From Heterohyrax brucei (lineage: Eukaryota > Chordata > Mammalia > Hyracoidea > Procaviidae), in NCBI GenBank assembly GCA_028571685.1, contig CM053141.1:134878833-134942832 (forward strand): 64,000 bases of DNA, given 5' to 3'. Positions within the stretch are counted from its first letter, which is position 1; every line of letters starts with the position of its first letter. Shown here in pieces: positions 12,001 through 23,589 of this stretch. The notes beneath the pieces were generated by a model. The model was not told the origin of the DNA. It saw nothing but the letters and a program-made list of their open reading frames with translations, and did no database searches. Position numbers and translations under genes: made by a program.

Positions 12001-14099
12001 ATGACAGCACTAAACTCATCTCTGTCAATAACTATGCTAAAAGTAAATGGATTAAATGCGCCGATACAGAGACAGAGTAGTAGATTATATACATAAACAA
12101 AAAACACATTACCCATCTATATGCTACATACAAGAGACTTTAGACTTAAAGACGTAAACTAAAACTCAAAGGATGGATAACAATATATCAAGCAAATGTT
12201 CACAAAAGGGCAGGAGTGGTAATGTTAATTTCTGATAAAAGAGACTTTAAAGTAAAATCTACCACAGTGGACAAAGAAGGACACTATGTGATGATTAAAG
12301 GGTTGATATATGAGAAAGACATAACTATACTGAATATTTACATGCTCAGTAGTGGGGCTCCTAAATTCATAAACTCTAACAGTATTGAAAGGAAAAATAG
12401 ATAGCTCCACAATAACAGTAGGGGATTGCAACACAATACTTGTGGTGAAGGACAGATCATCTGGAAAGAAGCTCAATAAAGACACAGAAGATGTAAATGC
12501 CACAATTAACCAATTTGATCTCATAGACATACATAGCCAAGTATACACTCTTTTCCAGTGTACATGGAACATTGTCTAGGATAGACCACATATTAGGCAA
12601 TAAAACAAGCCTTAAACAATCCAAATCATTGAAATATTGCAAAGCATCTTTTCAGACAACAAAACCACAAAAGTAGAAATCAATTACAGAAAAAGCAAAG
12701 AAAAATACGTGGAAACTAAACAACACTTTGATCGAAAACTACTGAGTTATAGAAGAAATCTAGGACAGAATAAAGGAATTCACAAAATCAAATGAGAGTG
12801 AAAACATCCTATCAGAACCTCTGGGACACAGCTAAAGCAGTGCTCAGAGGACAGTTTATTTCAGTAAATACATACATCCAAAAAGAAGGAAGGCTCCAAA
12901 TCACAGGATTAACCCTACAACTCGAGTGAGTAGAAAGAAAGCTGATAAAGAACCGTTTGGGCACCAGAAGAAAGCAAATAATAAAAATTACAGTAGAACT
13001 AAATGAACTAGAGAACAGAAAAATAATTGAAAGAGTGAACAAGACCAAAGGCTTGTTCTTTGAAAAGATCAACAATATCAATAAATCACTGGTCAAACTG
13101 ACAAAAGAGAACAGGATAGAGGAAATAAATAACTTGAATAAGAAATGAAGCATGCAACATCACAACAGATGTAACTGAAATTAAAAGGATCATAACAGAA
13201 TATTATGAAAAATTATAGTCTGACAAAGTTTAAAGCTTAGAGGAGATGGACAAATGAAACACACCACCAACCTAAACTAATACAAACATAGGTAGAACAA
13301 CTAAATAAAGCCATTACAAAAGGAGAGATTGCAAAAGTAATTTAAAAACGCCCAACAAAAAGTACCCTGGCCTGGATGGCTTCGCTGGAGAACTCTACTA
13401 AACTTTTAGAGAGGAGTTAACATCACTATTACCAAAGGTATTTCAAGCCAGCATAACTCTGATGCCAAAACCAGGTAAAGACACCACAAAAAGGACAATT
13501 ATAGATGAATATCTCTCATGAACTTAGGTGTAAGTCTTCAACAAAATTCTAGCCAATATAGTTCAATGCTGTGTCAACAAAATAATTTGCCATGTCTAAG
13601 TGAGATTCATCTCAGGTATGCAGGGGTGGTACAATATTAGAGAAACAATCAATGTAATCAATCACATAAATGCAACAAAGAAAGCATTTGATTTTATCAA
13701 TTGATGGAGAAAAGACATTTGACAAAGTTCATACTCATTCATGATAAAAACTTTCAGCAAAATAGGAATGGAAGGGAAATTCCTCAGCATAATAAAGAAC
13801 ATTTATACAAAATCAACAGCTAACATAGTCCTATGTGGAGACAGTCTGAAAGTGTTCCCCTTGAGAACAGGAACCAGACAAGGATGCCCTTTGTCACCAT
13901 TTTTGCTTAACATTGTGCTGGAGTTTCTAACCAGAGAAACCAGACAAGATAAAGAAATAAAGGTCATTGAAACTGGTAATGAAAAAGTAAAAGTATCAAT
14001 TTGAAGATGTTATGAAATTATATACAGAAAGATCTAAGGAATCCACAAGAAACTACTGGGACTAATAGGTTGGCAAAGCATCAGGATATGAGCAAAATA
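12001..14099 (+). pseudogene. L1-B ORF2 relic, N-terminal part
   Basis: The frame starts with ATGACAGCACTAAACTCATC and a SLSITMLKVNGLNAP segment, the usual start of the L1 endonuclease. Endonuclease fragments run to about 12650. The reverse transcriptase palm is open at 13741-14004 with [17 protein letters not shown] and the [12 protein letters not shown] motif. The segment that should hold the FADD box is out of frame with a stop (KVSI then TGA). It continues in the other half at 19048. Confidence 0.85.
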
Positions 14100-14110
14100 T
14101 ATAAAAATTA

Positions 14111-15106
14111 GAAGGGAGTCAAGATGGCGGACTAAGCCCACATCTCCTTATATCCCTCTGGACACCAAGACCTCAATTGACAATCAAACAGAGCCTTCTG
14201 ATCACCTAATCAGCCTCAGGACACGGCACAGAGCTGTTAACTGGGACTTCATACCACTCAGCAAAAAACCTCCTCTCTTTCGCTGACTCCCGCTCCTGGC
14301 TAGCCCCGGCTCTCACGGATGGAAGGTAAACGCACCATTTTGACTTTTCTTTCTCTGTCTTGGCCATGGGCAGAGCTGGGTCTTGCCTGGTGGCTGGACT
14401 CAGACATGCTGCTGGGGAGATAGGCAGGCGAAATTCCCATATTCTGAGAGCCAGGCTCGGGACTGTGTTAATCTAGCCACTTTGAGCCTTTCGTTTTGTA
14501 GCTGCCTCAGTGGGGTTTGCACGGAGCTCCATGGTCAGGGTGCGGGACACCATGTTGGTACCGAGATTTTAGCCGGACCTCGTTCTTAGCCTGGGAGCAA
14601 GCGCCTGCAAACGGGACAGTGCTTCTCCGACAGAAAAGTAGTGATTTTGCACGGTGCTGCCTATGTTGGGGGCCCTGCAACAGAAGCAGAGGAATCACTA
14701 CCTCTTGGCACCTTTAGCCCCTCTGTCTGCTGCCTGTGTGGAGGATGCCATCTTGGATACGGTGACTGCACCTGGACCTAATTCTTAGCTTAGAAGCCAG
14801 AACCTGCTCACAGGAGAGTGCTTTTCTATCAAAAAACCAGTACTCCACACAGTGTTGGCTAAGGCTAGGCCCTGTCGGCAGAGGCCAACGGGGCAGTAGC
14901 ATCACTGTATTCTGAACTAGTTTGTTATCATCTGGGGTTGGATATAGTGGCGCTTACTTTGTCAGATGAGAAGAGGGACCTCTACACCTGAAAACCTAAC
15001 TGACTTGTAAACTGGTCAGATACCACTTGCTTTACATTTGAAGACAGCCTAGAGAAACATTTGCAATCCATCCTCACAGTACCTCTTCGAGCCGCTATAT
15101 ACTCAC
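14111..15106 (+). promoter_or_regulatory. L1-C 5' UTR (internal promoter region) with tandem units
   Basis: The 5' UTR of L1 carries an internal RNA polymerase II promoter. This one is GC-richer than its surroundings. Two diverged units about 198 bp apart begin at 14550 (CCATGTTGGTACCG) and 14748 (CCATCTTGGATACG). They share the order CGGACCT / TTCTTAGC / CCTG / AGTGCTTYTC / CAGAGG. Promoter activity is inferred from the family, not visible. Confidence 0.7.
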
Positions 15107-16066
15107 ATGGGACCCAAAAAGCAACAGACACTTGTGGCATACAAGCAATCACTCATGGCTTCAGAAGGCTCCCAAACAAAGCAACCAAGGACTTTTCCAG
15201 ATGAAGAAACTTTTATGAAAGGATCAGGAAGTGAATACAAATTGATTATATACAGAGCCTTTCTAGACCTTATACAAAATGCAGCAGAACAAAATGAAAA
15301 ATTAAGCAAGTTGTTCGATCTGATGGAACACCAGTACTCTGAAATCCAACAGATCAAGAAGAAAATCAAAGACATAGAAACTTCCATGCAAAGCCGAGAA
15401 AACAGAATGGAACAAATGGAAAAAAGAATTTCTGACTTGGAAGACAGAGCTACTGATGCCAGCGTCTATGAGCAGAAGTCAGAAAAAAGAAACAAGAAAA
15501 ATGAAGAAACATTAAGAAGCATGTGGGACTCTATTAAGAGGAACAACCTTCGATTAATTGGAGTCCCTGAACAGGGTGAGACATCTGAGAACAGAGAGAG
15601 TATTGTTGCTGAGCTGCTGAAAGAAAACTTCCCAGAAATCATGAAGGAAGAGAATATAGACATCTCAGATGCATATCATACGCCACCCAATATAGATCTC
15701 AAAAGAAAAGACTCCAAGACATATTATAATCAAGCTTAACAAAAGGAAACCTAAGCAGCAACTCTTAAAGGCAGCAAAACTCAAGGCAAAGCTAACATTC
15801 AGAGGGAAACCCTGTAGGCTCTCGTCAGATTTCTCAGCAGAAACCATGCTGGCACAGAGACAGTGGCATGACACATTCAAAGTCTTGAAGCAGAAGAACT
15901 TCCAACCAAGAATTATATATCCTGCAAAACTGTCTTTCAAATACGAAAATGAAATTGAGACATTCCCAGATAAACAGAAACTCAGAGACTTTGTAAAAAC
16001 CAAACCCAAACTACAAGAAATACTGAAAGAAGTTCTTGGCTGTGGCTTAGAAGAACAAAACCACTA
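15107..16066 (+). pseudogene. L1-C ORF1, one frameshift
   Basis: The chosen ATG opens MGPKKQQTLVAYKQSLMASE and stays open for 210 codons. A coiled-coil region rich in E, K, Q, I and L heptads covers roughly residues 60-135. It is followed by the RRM-like part (NNLRLIGVPEQGETSENRES). Near 15705-15715 an extra A in AAAAGAAAAGACTCC, compared with AAAAGAAAGACTCC in L1-D, throws the frame to a stop at 15739. The C-terminal domain continues in the next frame to the stop at 16064-16066, including the KTKPKLQEI block. I see no other break. Confidence 0.88.
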
Positions 16067-16488
16067 ACTCTATATTTTAGAATGACACACTACTCAATAC
16101 TCTACTCATTTAGGGAAGGCTCCAAAGTCAGTCACAGCTTTGATATGGAAAGAAACAATCCAGTGATCATCATGAAAACTATGGTGCCATCATAATAAAA
16201 AGAGGGATGTACTACAATCGTTATAGTCCTTCCAGATGGAGAGGAAGATGACAAAACTGGTAGTAATTAAAATTGGGTTTATAAATAGTTTATTAAGGGG
16301 GTTCATAGGGGCAGCTGTAAAGCACAACAAAGATGTATCATATCATTTCAAGAAATCTAACACGTGAGTCTCAACAACTATAAAACCAGCTCTGAAAAAG
16401 GTGAAAAATCAACTCACAAAAAAGAGTGCCCAGATCAGACTAATAAGAACAACAGAGAAAACATCAACATAAAAATAAACATATCACA

Positions 16489-17923
16489 ATGGCAGCAGTG
16501 AAGACGTACCTATCAATAATTACATTGAATGTGAATGGACTGAACGCTCCAGTAAAGAGACACCGAGTGACATCTGGGATCAAAAGACACGACCCATCCA
16601 TATGTTGTCTACCAGAAACTCACTTGAGACCTAAAGGCAGGAACAAACTGAAAATTAAAGGATGGCAGAATATATATGAAGCTAACAATGAACAAAGAAG
16701 AGCAGGGGTGGCAATTCTGATCTCACACAAAATCAATTTTAATGTCAAATCCACCATCGTGGACAAAGATGGACACTATTTATTGCTGAAAGGTTCAGTA
16801 CACAAACAAGACTTAACTATATTAAATATTTATGCACCTAATGTCAGAGCACCTAAATATGTCGAAGAAACACTGACTATGCTCAAAGAGAGTTATATGA
16901 CTCCACAATAATAGTGGGAGACTTTAACACTCTACTGTCATTAGTAGACAGATCATCTAGAAAAAAACTCAGTAAAGATACAGAAGACCTCATTGACACA
17001 ACCAACTAAACCTCATTGATATATACAGAACTTGCCACCCATCAGCAGAGAACTACACCTTCTTCTCCAGTGCACATGGAACATTCTCCAGAATTGACCA
17101 TGTGATAGGCCATAATGCAATGCTCAACCAAATCCATACCATTGAATTACTGGAAAGCATCTTCTCATCCAAAGACTTTACTAATAGAATTAAAAGAACA
17201 CCCACAGAATGGGAAAAAATATTTGGCAACTCTATGTCAGACTGACGCCTGATCTCCATAATCTATAAGATACTACAAAATATCAATAAGAAGAAGATAA
17301 ACCATCCAATTAAGCGATGGGCAAAGGAGATGGACAGACACTTCACTAAAGCGGAGATCCAGGTAGCCAAAAAACACATGCGGACATGTTCACAATGTTT
17401 AGTTATTAAAGACATTCAAATCAAGATGACAATGAGATACCATCTCACCCCAACAAGATTGGACATGATCCATAAAACACAAAACAACAAATGCTGGAGA
17501 GGCTGTGGAGAAAGTGGAACCCTCCTACACTGTTGGTGGGGTTGCAAAATGGTCCAGACTCTTTGGAAGGCAATCTGGCACTTCCTTAAAGAAATGGATA
17601 TCGTTATACCATTTGACCCAGTAATTCCACTACTTGGAATATGTCCTACAGAATCAAGGCCTTTCACACAAACAGACATATGCACCAGAATGTTTACCGC
17701 AGCACAGTGCACGATAGCAAAAAGGTGGAATCAACCCAGATGCCCAACAATAGAAGAATGGATAGGTAAACCATGGTACATATACTCAATGGAGCACTCC
17801 GCAATGATAAAGAATAGCGATGATTCCAGGAAACATCTCCTAACCTGGTTTCAACTGGAAGACATTATGTTGAGTGAAAGTAGTCAGCAACAAAGGGACA
17901 AATACTGTATGAGACCTCTATGA
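16489..17923 (+). pseudogene. L1-C ORF2 relic: endonuclease joined to C-terminal domain
   Basis: ATGGCAGCAGTGAAGACGTA opens a 140-codon frame with SIITLNVNGLNAP, ICCLPETHLRP and VAILIS segments of the L1 apurinic-type endonuclease. The frame breaks at about 16910, but endonuclease-like sequence continues to about 17165. There the text jumps from GGAAAGCATC to TCATCCAAAGACTTTACT, which in L1-B lies after the reverse transcriptase. About 2.4 kb encoding the RT is missing. The C-terminal frame at 17330-17923 is open for 197 codons and keeps the CWRGCGESGTLLHCWWGC cysteine/histidine cluster. This could not make an active polymerase. Confidence 0.88.
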
Positions 17924-19037
17924 TAAGATCTCAAAAACAGACTTGTGTATAGAAGAAAAGACTCTTGGACAGCTGCAAGGGAGTGGAGGGAGGGAGAGTG
18001 AGGGGGCGAGGGTTTAGTTTAGATAATTACTAGAAATCTAGTTGGGAGAAAGTGGTGATAGCATACATTAGAAACAAGAACAACATTAAGTGGACTTCAG
18101 TATAACTTGAGTACTCCTTCCATCTTAATACTGAAAGGATAGAGTAGCTGGGGCGGGGGGCAGGGGACCATGCTCTTAAGCAAATTCCAGGCCAATTGGC
18201 ACAACTAGCGTTTTGCTAAGAGAGCTCTCTGCACCCCACATTGATGAGTGGCATCTGGGGTCCTAAAAGCTGCCAAGCTACCATCCAAGGACACAGCAAA
18301 TGGTCCCAACTCAGCAGGAACGGATGCTCACTGAGGACCAAAATGACATGCGGTAAAGACAACCGAGAAGACAGAGAGACCTGGCTACCTGGATCTCCGC
18401 TTTAGTGAAGTCTCTGTCCATCTCCTTTGCCCATCGCTTAATTGGATGGTTTATCTTCTTCTTTATTGATATTTTGTAGTATCTTATAGATTATGGAGAT
18501 CAGGCATCAGTGTGACAAGAATGGGTGCCTACATCAACTTAGGACCGGAAGAACCGGAGGGTGCCCGGCCACCACCTGTGATAGCCACGATGGAGCTCAC
18601 AGAGAGGAGTCTCACTGGCAACACAAGAATAAATAGGGGTGCATCATGAGATCTCCACTAGAAGACCTCAATTGATGGTCCAGCGGTTTTGGGGTTCCTC
18701 TGAGAGCGTGGCCCCCGGCCCTAATGCTCCCCTTTCCCATAAATTATAACAAAGGTCCACTCTTTGGACAGGAATGGATTCGACTTGGCAATGCAGAGTG
18801 ACCATATATTGGAAGCACTTTATGGTTCTATACATCTATAGGATATCATCTTGCTGACCTGTGGCTGGAGGAAGGGGAGTGGACGGAGAGGAGGGGAAAG
18901 GAGGCTGTTGGGAGGATGAGACATGTATGGAGCAGAGAGGAATAGTGTGCAGTCACCGGACAGGGAGAGCGGTGGAAGCTGCTTATAGGTGGGCATGTAA
19001 ATTTATACGTGAATGTACATTTTCACTCAGTCATGTT
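17924..19037 (+). other. L1-C 3' UTR
   Basis: Non-coding sequence after ORF2 matches the 3' UTRs of L1-A and L1-B in blocks, such as CATCTGGGGTCCTAAAAGC and GGTGCCCGGCCACCACC. It is interrupted by the inverted segment at 18382-18515. It ends at TCATGTT plus the A tail. Confidence 0.8.
18382..18515 (-). repeat. Inverted copy of ORF2 sequence inside the L1-C 3' UTR
   Basis: This stretch is the reverse complement of about 17237-17369 in the same element. Reading 18383 onward (GGCTACCTGGATCTCCGCTT) mirrors 17368 downward. I count only a few differences: one base in GAAGTSTCTG, one extra T in CTTCTTTATTG, GGCATCAG for GGCGTCAG, and a mismatch near the end. The 3' UTRs of L1-A and L1-B have no such block. 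Confidence 0.92.
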
Positions 19038-19047
19038 AAAAAAAAAA

Positions 19048-21605
19048 GTAGTTCAATTCCTCTACACCAACAAAGAGAACATCAAACAGAAACACGAGAA
19101 TCATTGAATCAATACCGCTTAAAATAGCCCCCAAGAAGATAAGATACTTAGGAATAAATCTATCCAGAGATGTAAAAGACTTAGCCAAAGAAAGCTACAA
19201 GGCAGTGCTTCAGGAAATCAAGACAGAACTACACACGTGGAGAAAACTACCTTGCTCATGGATAGGAAGACTCAATGTTGTGACAGTGTTTATTCTGCTC
19301 AAAGTGATCTGTAGATGCAATGTAGTCCTGATCCAGATCCAATCGCATTTTTTAATGACATAGAGAAACACATCACCAACTTCATGTGAAGAGGGAAGAA
19401 GCCCCGGATAAGTAAAGCAAAGAACATAGTGGGAGGCCTCACACTACCTGATTTAGAACTTTGTTAACACTGCCACACTAGTCAAAAAAGCCTGATACTG
19501 GTAGAACAGCAGATACATAGACCAATGGAACAGAATTGAGGATCCAGATATAAAATCATCAACCTATGAGCTGTTCATATTTGACAAAGGCCCAAAGTTG
19601 GTAAATTTGGGAAAAGATAGTCCCTTTAACAAATGACATTGGCATAACTGACGTGGAAACAAGACCCATGTCTCTCACCATGTAAAAAAATTTACTCAAA
19701 ATGGATCAAAGACTTAAGTATACAATCTAAAATAATAAACTTCATGGAAAACAAATAGGGACAATCCTGGGAGCCCTAATACACAGCATCAACAGAATAC
19801 AAAACATTACTAACAATATACAAATACCAGAAGAGAAAATAGGTAACTAGGAACTCCTAAAAATCAAACACTTATGCTCATCCAAAGACTTCACCAAAAA
19901 TGTAAAAGAAACTACAGACTGGGAAATATTTTTTGGATAGAAAAAAATCTGATCATCACCTAATATCTGAAATCTACAAGACATTTCAAAGCCTTATCAA
20001 GAAAAAGACAACCCTATAAAAACATGGGAAAAGAATATAAACAGGCACTTCACCAAAGAGGACATTCAGGCAGCTAATAGATACACCAGGAAATGTTCAA
20101 GATCATTAGCCATTATGGAAATGAAAATCAAAACTACAATGAGATGCATATTATTGCAACAAGGCTGGCATTGTTCCAAAAATACAAAAATAATAAATGT
20201 TGGAGAGGCTATTGAGAGACTGGGACACTCAGGCACCACTGGTGGGAGTGTAAAATGGCATCAAACACTATAAGAATCAATTTGGTGTTTTCTTAGGAAG
20301 TTAGAAATAGCGATATCATATGATCCAACAACTTCCTTTCTTGGAATACATTCTAGAGAATTAAGAACTGCCACAGAGATAGATACACCCATACCAATGT
20401 TTGTCACAGCATTGTCCACAATATCAAAAAGCTAGAATCAACCTAGGTGCCCAGCAATGGATGATGAATGGATAAACAAACCATGGTATGTTCACACAAT
20501 GGAATATTTTTCAATGATAAAAACTAATGATCAACTTGAAAAACATAACTTAGGAATATGGAAGGCATTATGCTGAGTGAAATTAGTCAGTTGCAAAAGG
20601 ACAAATACTGTATGACACCACTATTGTAAGGACTCAGGATAAGGTTTAAATACCTAAGAAAACATTCTTTGTTGGTTATAAGGGTAGGGAGATAGAAAGG
20701 GATATTCACTAATTAGACAATAGGTAAGTATTATTTTAGGTGAAGAAAGGGACAATACACTGTAGAGGAGAAGTCAGCAAAACTTGACTAAACCAAAAGC
20801 CAGGAAGTTTTCTAAATACAACGAGACACTTTGAGGGACAGAGTAGCAGGGACAGGAGCATGGGAACCATGGTTTTGGGAGACATCTAGATCAATTGGTA
20901 CAACAAAGTTTATTAAGAAAATGTTTTGCATCCCACTTAGATGGGTGGCATCTGGGGTCTTAAAAGCCAGCAATTGGTCATCTAAGAAGCATCAGTTTTT
21001 CAACCCACCTGGAGCAAACGAGAGTGAAGAGTATCAAAGACACAAGGAAAGTAGGAGCCCAAAAGACAGAAAGGGCCACATAATCCAGAGACTACATCAG
21101 CATGCAACTGGAAGAACTATGTGATTTCTAGCTTCCAACAATGAATGCCCTTACAGGCAACTCAACCAGGAGTCCCTGATGGAATGGGAGAAATGTGGGG
21201 TGTAGAAATTTAACTCTAATATAAAGACCAGAATTAATAATCTGACAGACTGGAGGGTCCCTGGAAGACATGACCCCTGGACTCTGTTAGCACAGAACTA
21301 AAACTGTTCTGAAAGCCAACTCCTCAAAGATTGAACTGATATATAAGACAGAAAATGATACCTGTAAATAGCGTGGCTCTTGGCTTAAGTATATACATGA
21401 GATTAACTGGGTAGTTTATGTCTGTAAGTAAAATTAGAAGAAAGGGTGGGACAGGAGCTGGTTAAACGAAAATGGAAAATAAGGAGTTGAAGGGAGGTGT
21501 GTGCTTTCTTACTGTGTAGAGAGCAGCGTGGGTCATGTAACAGTATGTGTAAGTTTTTGTATGAGAAACTGACTCAAATTGTAAACTTCCACTTGAACTC
21601 ATTTA
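19048..21605 (+). mobile_element. L1-B: 3' part
   Basis: ORF2 resumes at 19048 and runs through the C-terminal region, including a KCWRGY-like segment near 20195-20250, to about 20620. It is decayed by stops throughout. The 3' UTR follows with blocks GGGACAGGAGCATGGGAACC and GGCATCTGGGGTCTTAAAAG. It ends near 21605 in an A-rich stretch. No intact enzyme region is left. Confidence 0.87.
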
Positions 21606-21613
21606 AAAAAATA

Positions 21614-21680
21614 AGACTAATGATAGTAGATCAACTGTAGATCAATGATAGTAGATCATTAGATCAACTAATGATAGTTG
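21614..21680. repeat. Short scrambled repeat of AATGATAGTAGATCA units
   Basis: The unit AATGATAGTAGATCA recurs with CAACT or TTAG linkers, including inverted pieces (GATCAACTGTAGATC, GATCATTAGATC). It sits directly after the A-rich end of L1-B and looks like local slippage. Confidence 0.6.
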
Positions 21681-21889
21681 ATCAAAGGTGGAATTGCACA
21701 GCCAGTTAGTGAAATTGTTGTAAGTAAATTGTACATCTGCACAATTTGAATTGGCCAAAGTTGTGTGACAGATATATTTACAATGACAAAAAACAAGGAA
21801 AGAAAGAAAAAAAGTAACTGCCAAGGATAATTACTACCCCCAAAACCCGATATTGTCAAGGGTAATTAGGTATCACTGAAATCTCATAG

Positions 21890-22215
21890 GATTTATTTTC
21901 TTGGTTTGGAGGTTTATAATCATGGTTTCGTGGGACATTCCTGTTAATTGGCCAGATAAAATGTTTAATGCCTCTGTTCTACTTTTAGTTAGATGAACTT
22001 GTGCCTAGATTCTTAAAAAGTTTTCAAGTGGCCATCAAAGACACAACAGTTGGTCTCTATTCACCTAAAACAACAGAGGAAGAAGAAGAATTATGAATAG
22101 GAGAAGGATATGGTGTGTGTGACTAATTGCCTTCGTTTGTTATGAGACCAGAAGAACTGTATGGTACCCAACTGCTACCATTGAACATTTTGATCAAAAA
22201 TTCTGTAGAAGAATC
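21890..22215 (+). mobile_element. Degraded L1 3' UTR-like fragment
   Basis: The order ATCATGGTTTCGTGGGACAT, CAATTGG-like, a TTCTTAAAAAG step, GTGGCCATC, ACAACAGTTGG, and GACCAGAAGAACTGTATGGT follows the 3' UTR of the L1s here at lower identity. It is probably an older L1 3' end. Confidence 0.5.
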
Positions 22216-22484
22216 CTAATCAAAAAGGGGAAAATTTTGCACAGAATTTTTAATTCTTATTGAATCCACACTGCCTGGAACCAGGAAAGTTGGATGAGTT
22301 CCTGAAACTCTTGCCCTGAGATAATCTTTAAACCTTAAACTAAAAATTTTCCTTGAAGTCTTAAAATCTAACTAGTAACCTTTATCTTCCTTGAGCATTG
22401 TGCTCTTTCAGTACTGTACATACAGGATCAAATTTAAAACAGCAACTCTAAATACTAGATGGGAACCTTAGAGAGCATGCTGGT

Positions 22485-23059
22485 GTGTGGGAAATTAATC
22501 TGACAAAAATTCAGGTATCTCCCACTTCAGTGAAATTTCTGTGAGTCCAGTGGTATGAAGCATGTCAAGGTACATCTTTTAAAGTAAAGAACAAGTTGTT
22601 GCATCTGATCCTTCCAGCATCTAAAAAGGATCCACAATATCTTTGGGCCTGTCTGGATTTTGAGGCAACATATGCTGCATGTGCTATTCTGTCCTGTTCA
22701 TCAAGTAACTTGAAAAGCTGCTAGTTTTGAGTGGGGCCGGGAATGACAGAAGACTCTGCAAAAGGTTCAGGCTGCCAGGTAAGCCTGTCTGCCACATAAG
22801 CCTGTAAGATCTGGCTGATCCAATCATGCTTAATGTGTCCATGACAGATAGAGATGTTGTTTGGAGTCTTTGGCAGGCACCTGTGGGTAAGTCATGACAC
22901 AGACATTTAGGATTTTGGAGCAAAGCTGTGCTGTCCTCTGTGTATAACTACTCTCATGTTGGGAAACAGTTTATGGCATGTCACTGGGCCTTACTAGACT
23001 CTGAATGCTTAAATTCTGGACACTAGCTTACTAGGTAGCCTGAGCTGCCCACCGTGAAT
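22485..23059 (+). pseudogene. ERVL-type pol relic: reverse transcriptase end and start of RNase H
   Basis: Translation in broken frames gives segments typical of the ERVL pol connection region, such as TSVKFL followed by VQW near 22535, and FEWG near 22725. ERVL is an env-less class III endogenous retrovirus lineage. Pol polymerises DNA from the viral RNA. Stops and frameshifts are frequent, so this is a dead genomic copy. It continues after insertions at 23590, 24058 and 25085. Confidence 0.75.
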
Positions 23060-23276
23060 TTGGTGCTATCTAACTCACATGAGAAGCTCCTAGACCAGAG
23101 GAAGATTGATGACAAGCATCTTCCCTTCACAGTTGACAGAGAAAGAAAGTATTCCCCTGAAGGTGGCACCCTGGATTTGGACTTTTAGCCTTCTAGACTT
23201 TGAGAGAACAAATCTGTCTTTGTTTAAGCCACATGTTTGTGGTATTTCTGCTATAGCAGCACTAGATAACTAAGAC
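23060..23276 (+). mobile_element. 3' fragment of an LTR
   Basis: GAAGATTGATGACAAGCATC, then a TTTGGACTTTTAGCC block and the end GGTATTTCTGCTATAGCAGC to AACTAAGACA matches the end of the LTR family at 23700, 24588, 46396 and 47772. The 5' half is missing. It interrupts the ERVL pol frame. Confidence 0.7.
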
Positions 23277-23282
23277 AAATAG

Positions 23283-23580
23283 TTGCCACAGGACATATCA
23301 CGCTATTCACTTGAGGCAAGACTGCATCTCACATACTTTGGACATGTTGTCAGGAAAGATCAGTCCCTGGAGAAGGATATCATGCTTGGTAGAGTGGAGG
23401 GTCAGCGAAAAAGAGGAAGACCCTTGACGAGATGGATTGACACAGTGGCCACAATGGGCTTAAGTATAAAGTCAATTGTGGACACGGTGCAAGACCAGGC
23501 AGTGTTTCGTTCTGTTGTTCATAGGGTCAATATGCATTGGAATTGACTCAACGGCACCCAACAACAACAACAACAACTCA
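23283..23580 (+). mobile_element. RTE/BovB-like LINE, 3' end
   Basis: An 87-codon open frame at 23283-23546 reads LTYFGHVVRKDQSLEKDIML, then GQRKRGRPLTRW. This is the conserved C-terminal tail of RTE/BovB reverse transcriptase polyproteins. It ends in a stop at 23544-23546 followed by the GAATTGACTC core and a CAACAACAACAAC tail, the usual RTE 3' end. The rest of the element is absent, as expected from 5' truncation at insertion. It lies in a gap of the ERVL relic next to the LTR fragment. Confidence 0.85.
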
Positions 23581-23589
23581 CAGAGTCAT

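Larger units (their letters stand above)
9600..14110 (+). mobile_element. L1-B: 5' part of an old LINE-1 split by L1-C
   Basis: This is the left half of an L1 that continues at 19048. About 1 kb of probable 5' UTR (start uncertain) is followed by an ORF1 relic at 10675-11535 and ORF2 from about 12001. At 14100 the ORF2 sequence stops in GGATATGAGC...ATATATAAAAATTA and resumes after the L1-C tail with GTAGTTCAATTCCTCTACAC. The equivalent stretch in L1-A is continuous at 5841-5890, which proves the interruption. Confidence 0.88.
14111..19047 (+). mobile_element. L1-C: younger LINE-1 with RT deleted, nested in L1-B
   Basis: It begins GAAGGGAGTCAAGATGGCGG, matching the 5' tip of L1-D (GGAGTCAAGATGG), and ends in ten A residues at 19038-19047. 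It has a 5' UTR of about 1 kb, ORF1, the endonuclease part of ORF2, the ORF2 C-terminal part and a 3' UTR, but the reverse transcriptase is absent. Its 3' UTR carries an inverted copy of ORF2 sequence. It is less decayed than L1-B, so it inserted later. I could not define target-site duplications because the A-rich target merges with the tail. Confidence 0.92.

Noticed and set aside
17416..17712. 98-codon minus-strand frame
   Set aside because: Antisense shadow of the L1-C ORF2 C-terminal frame, which has the matching family motifs.
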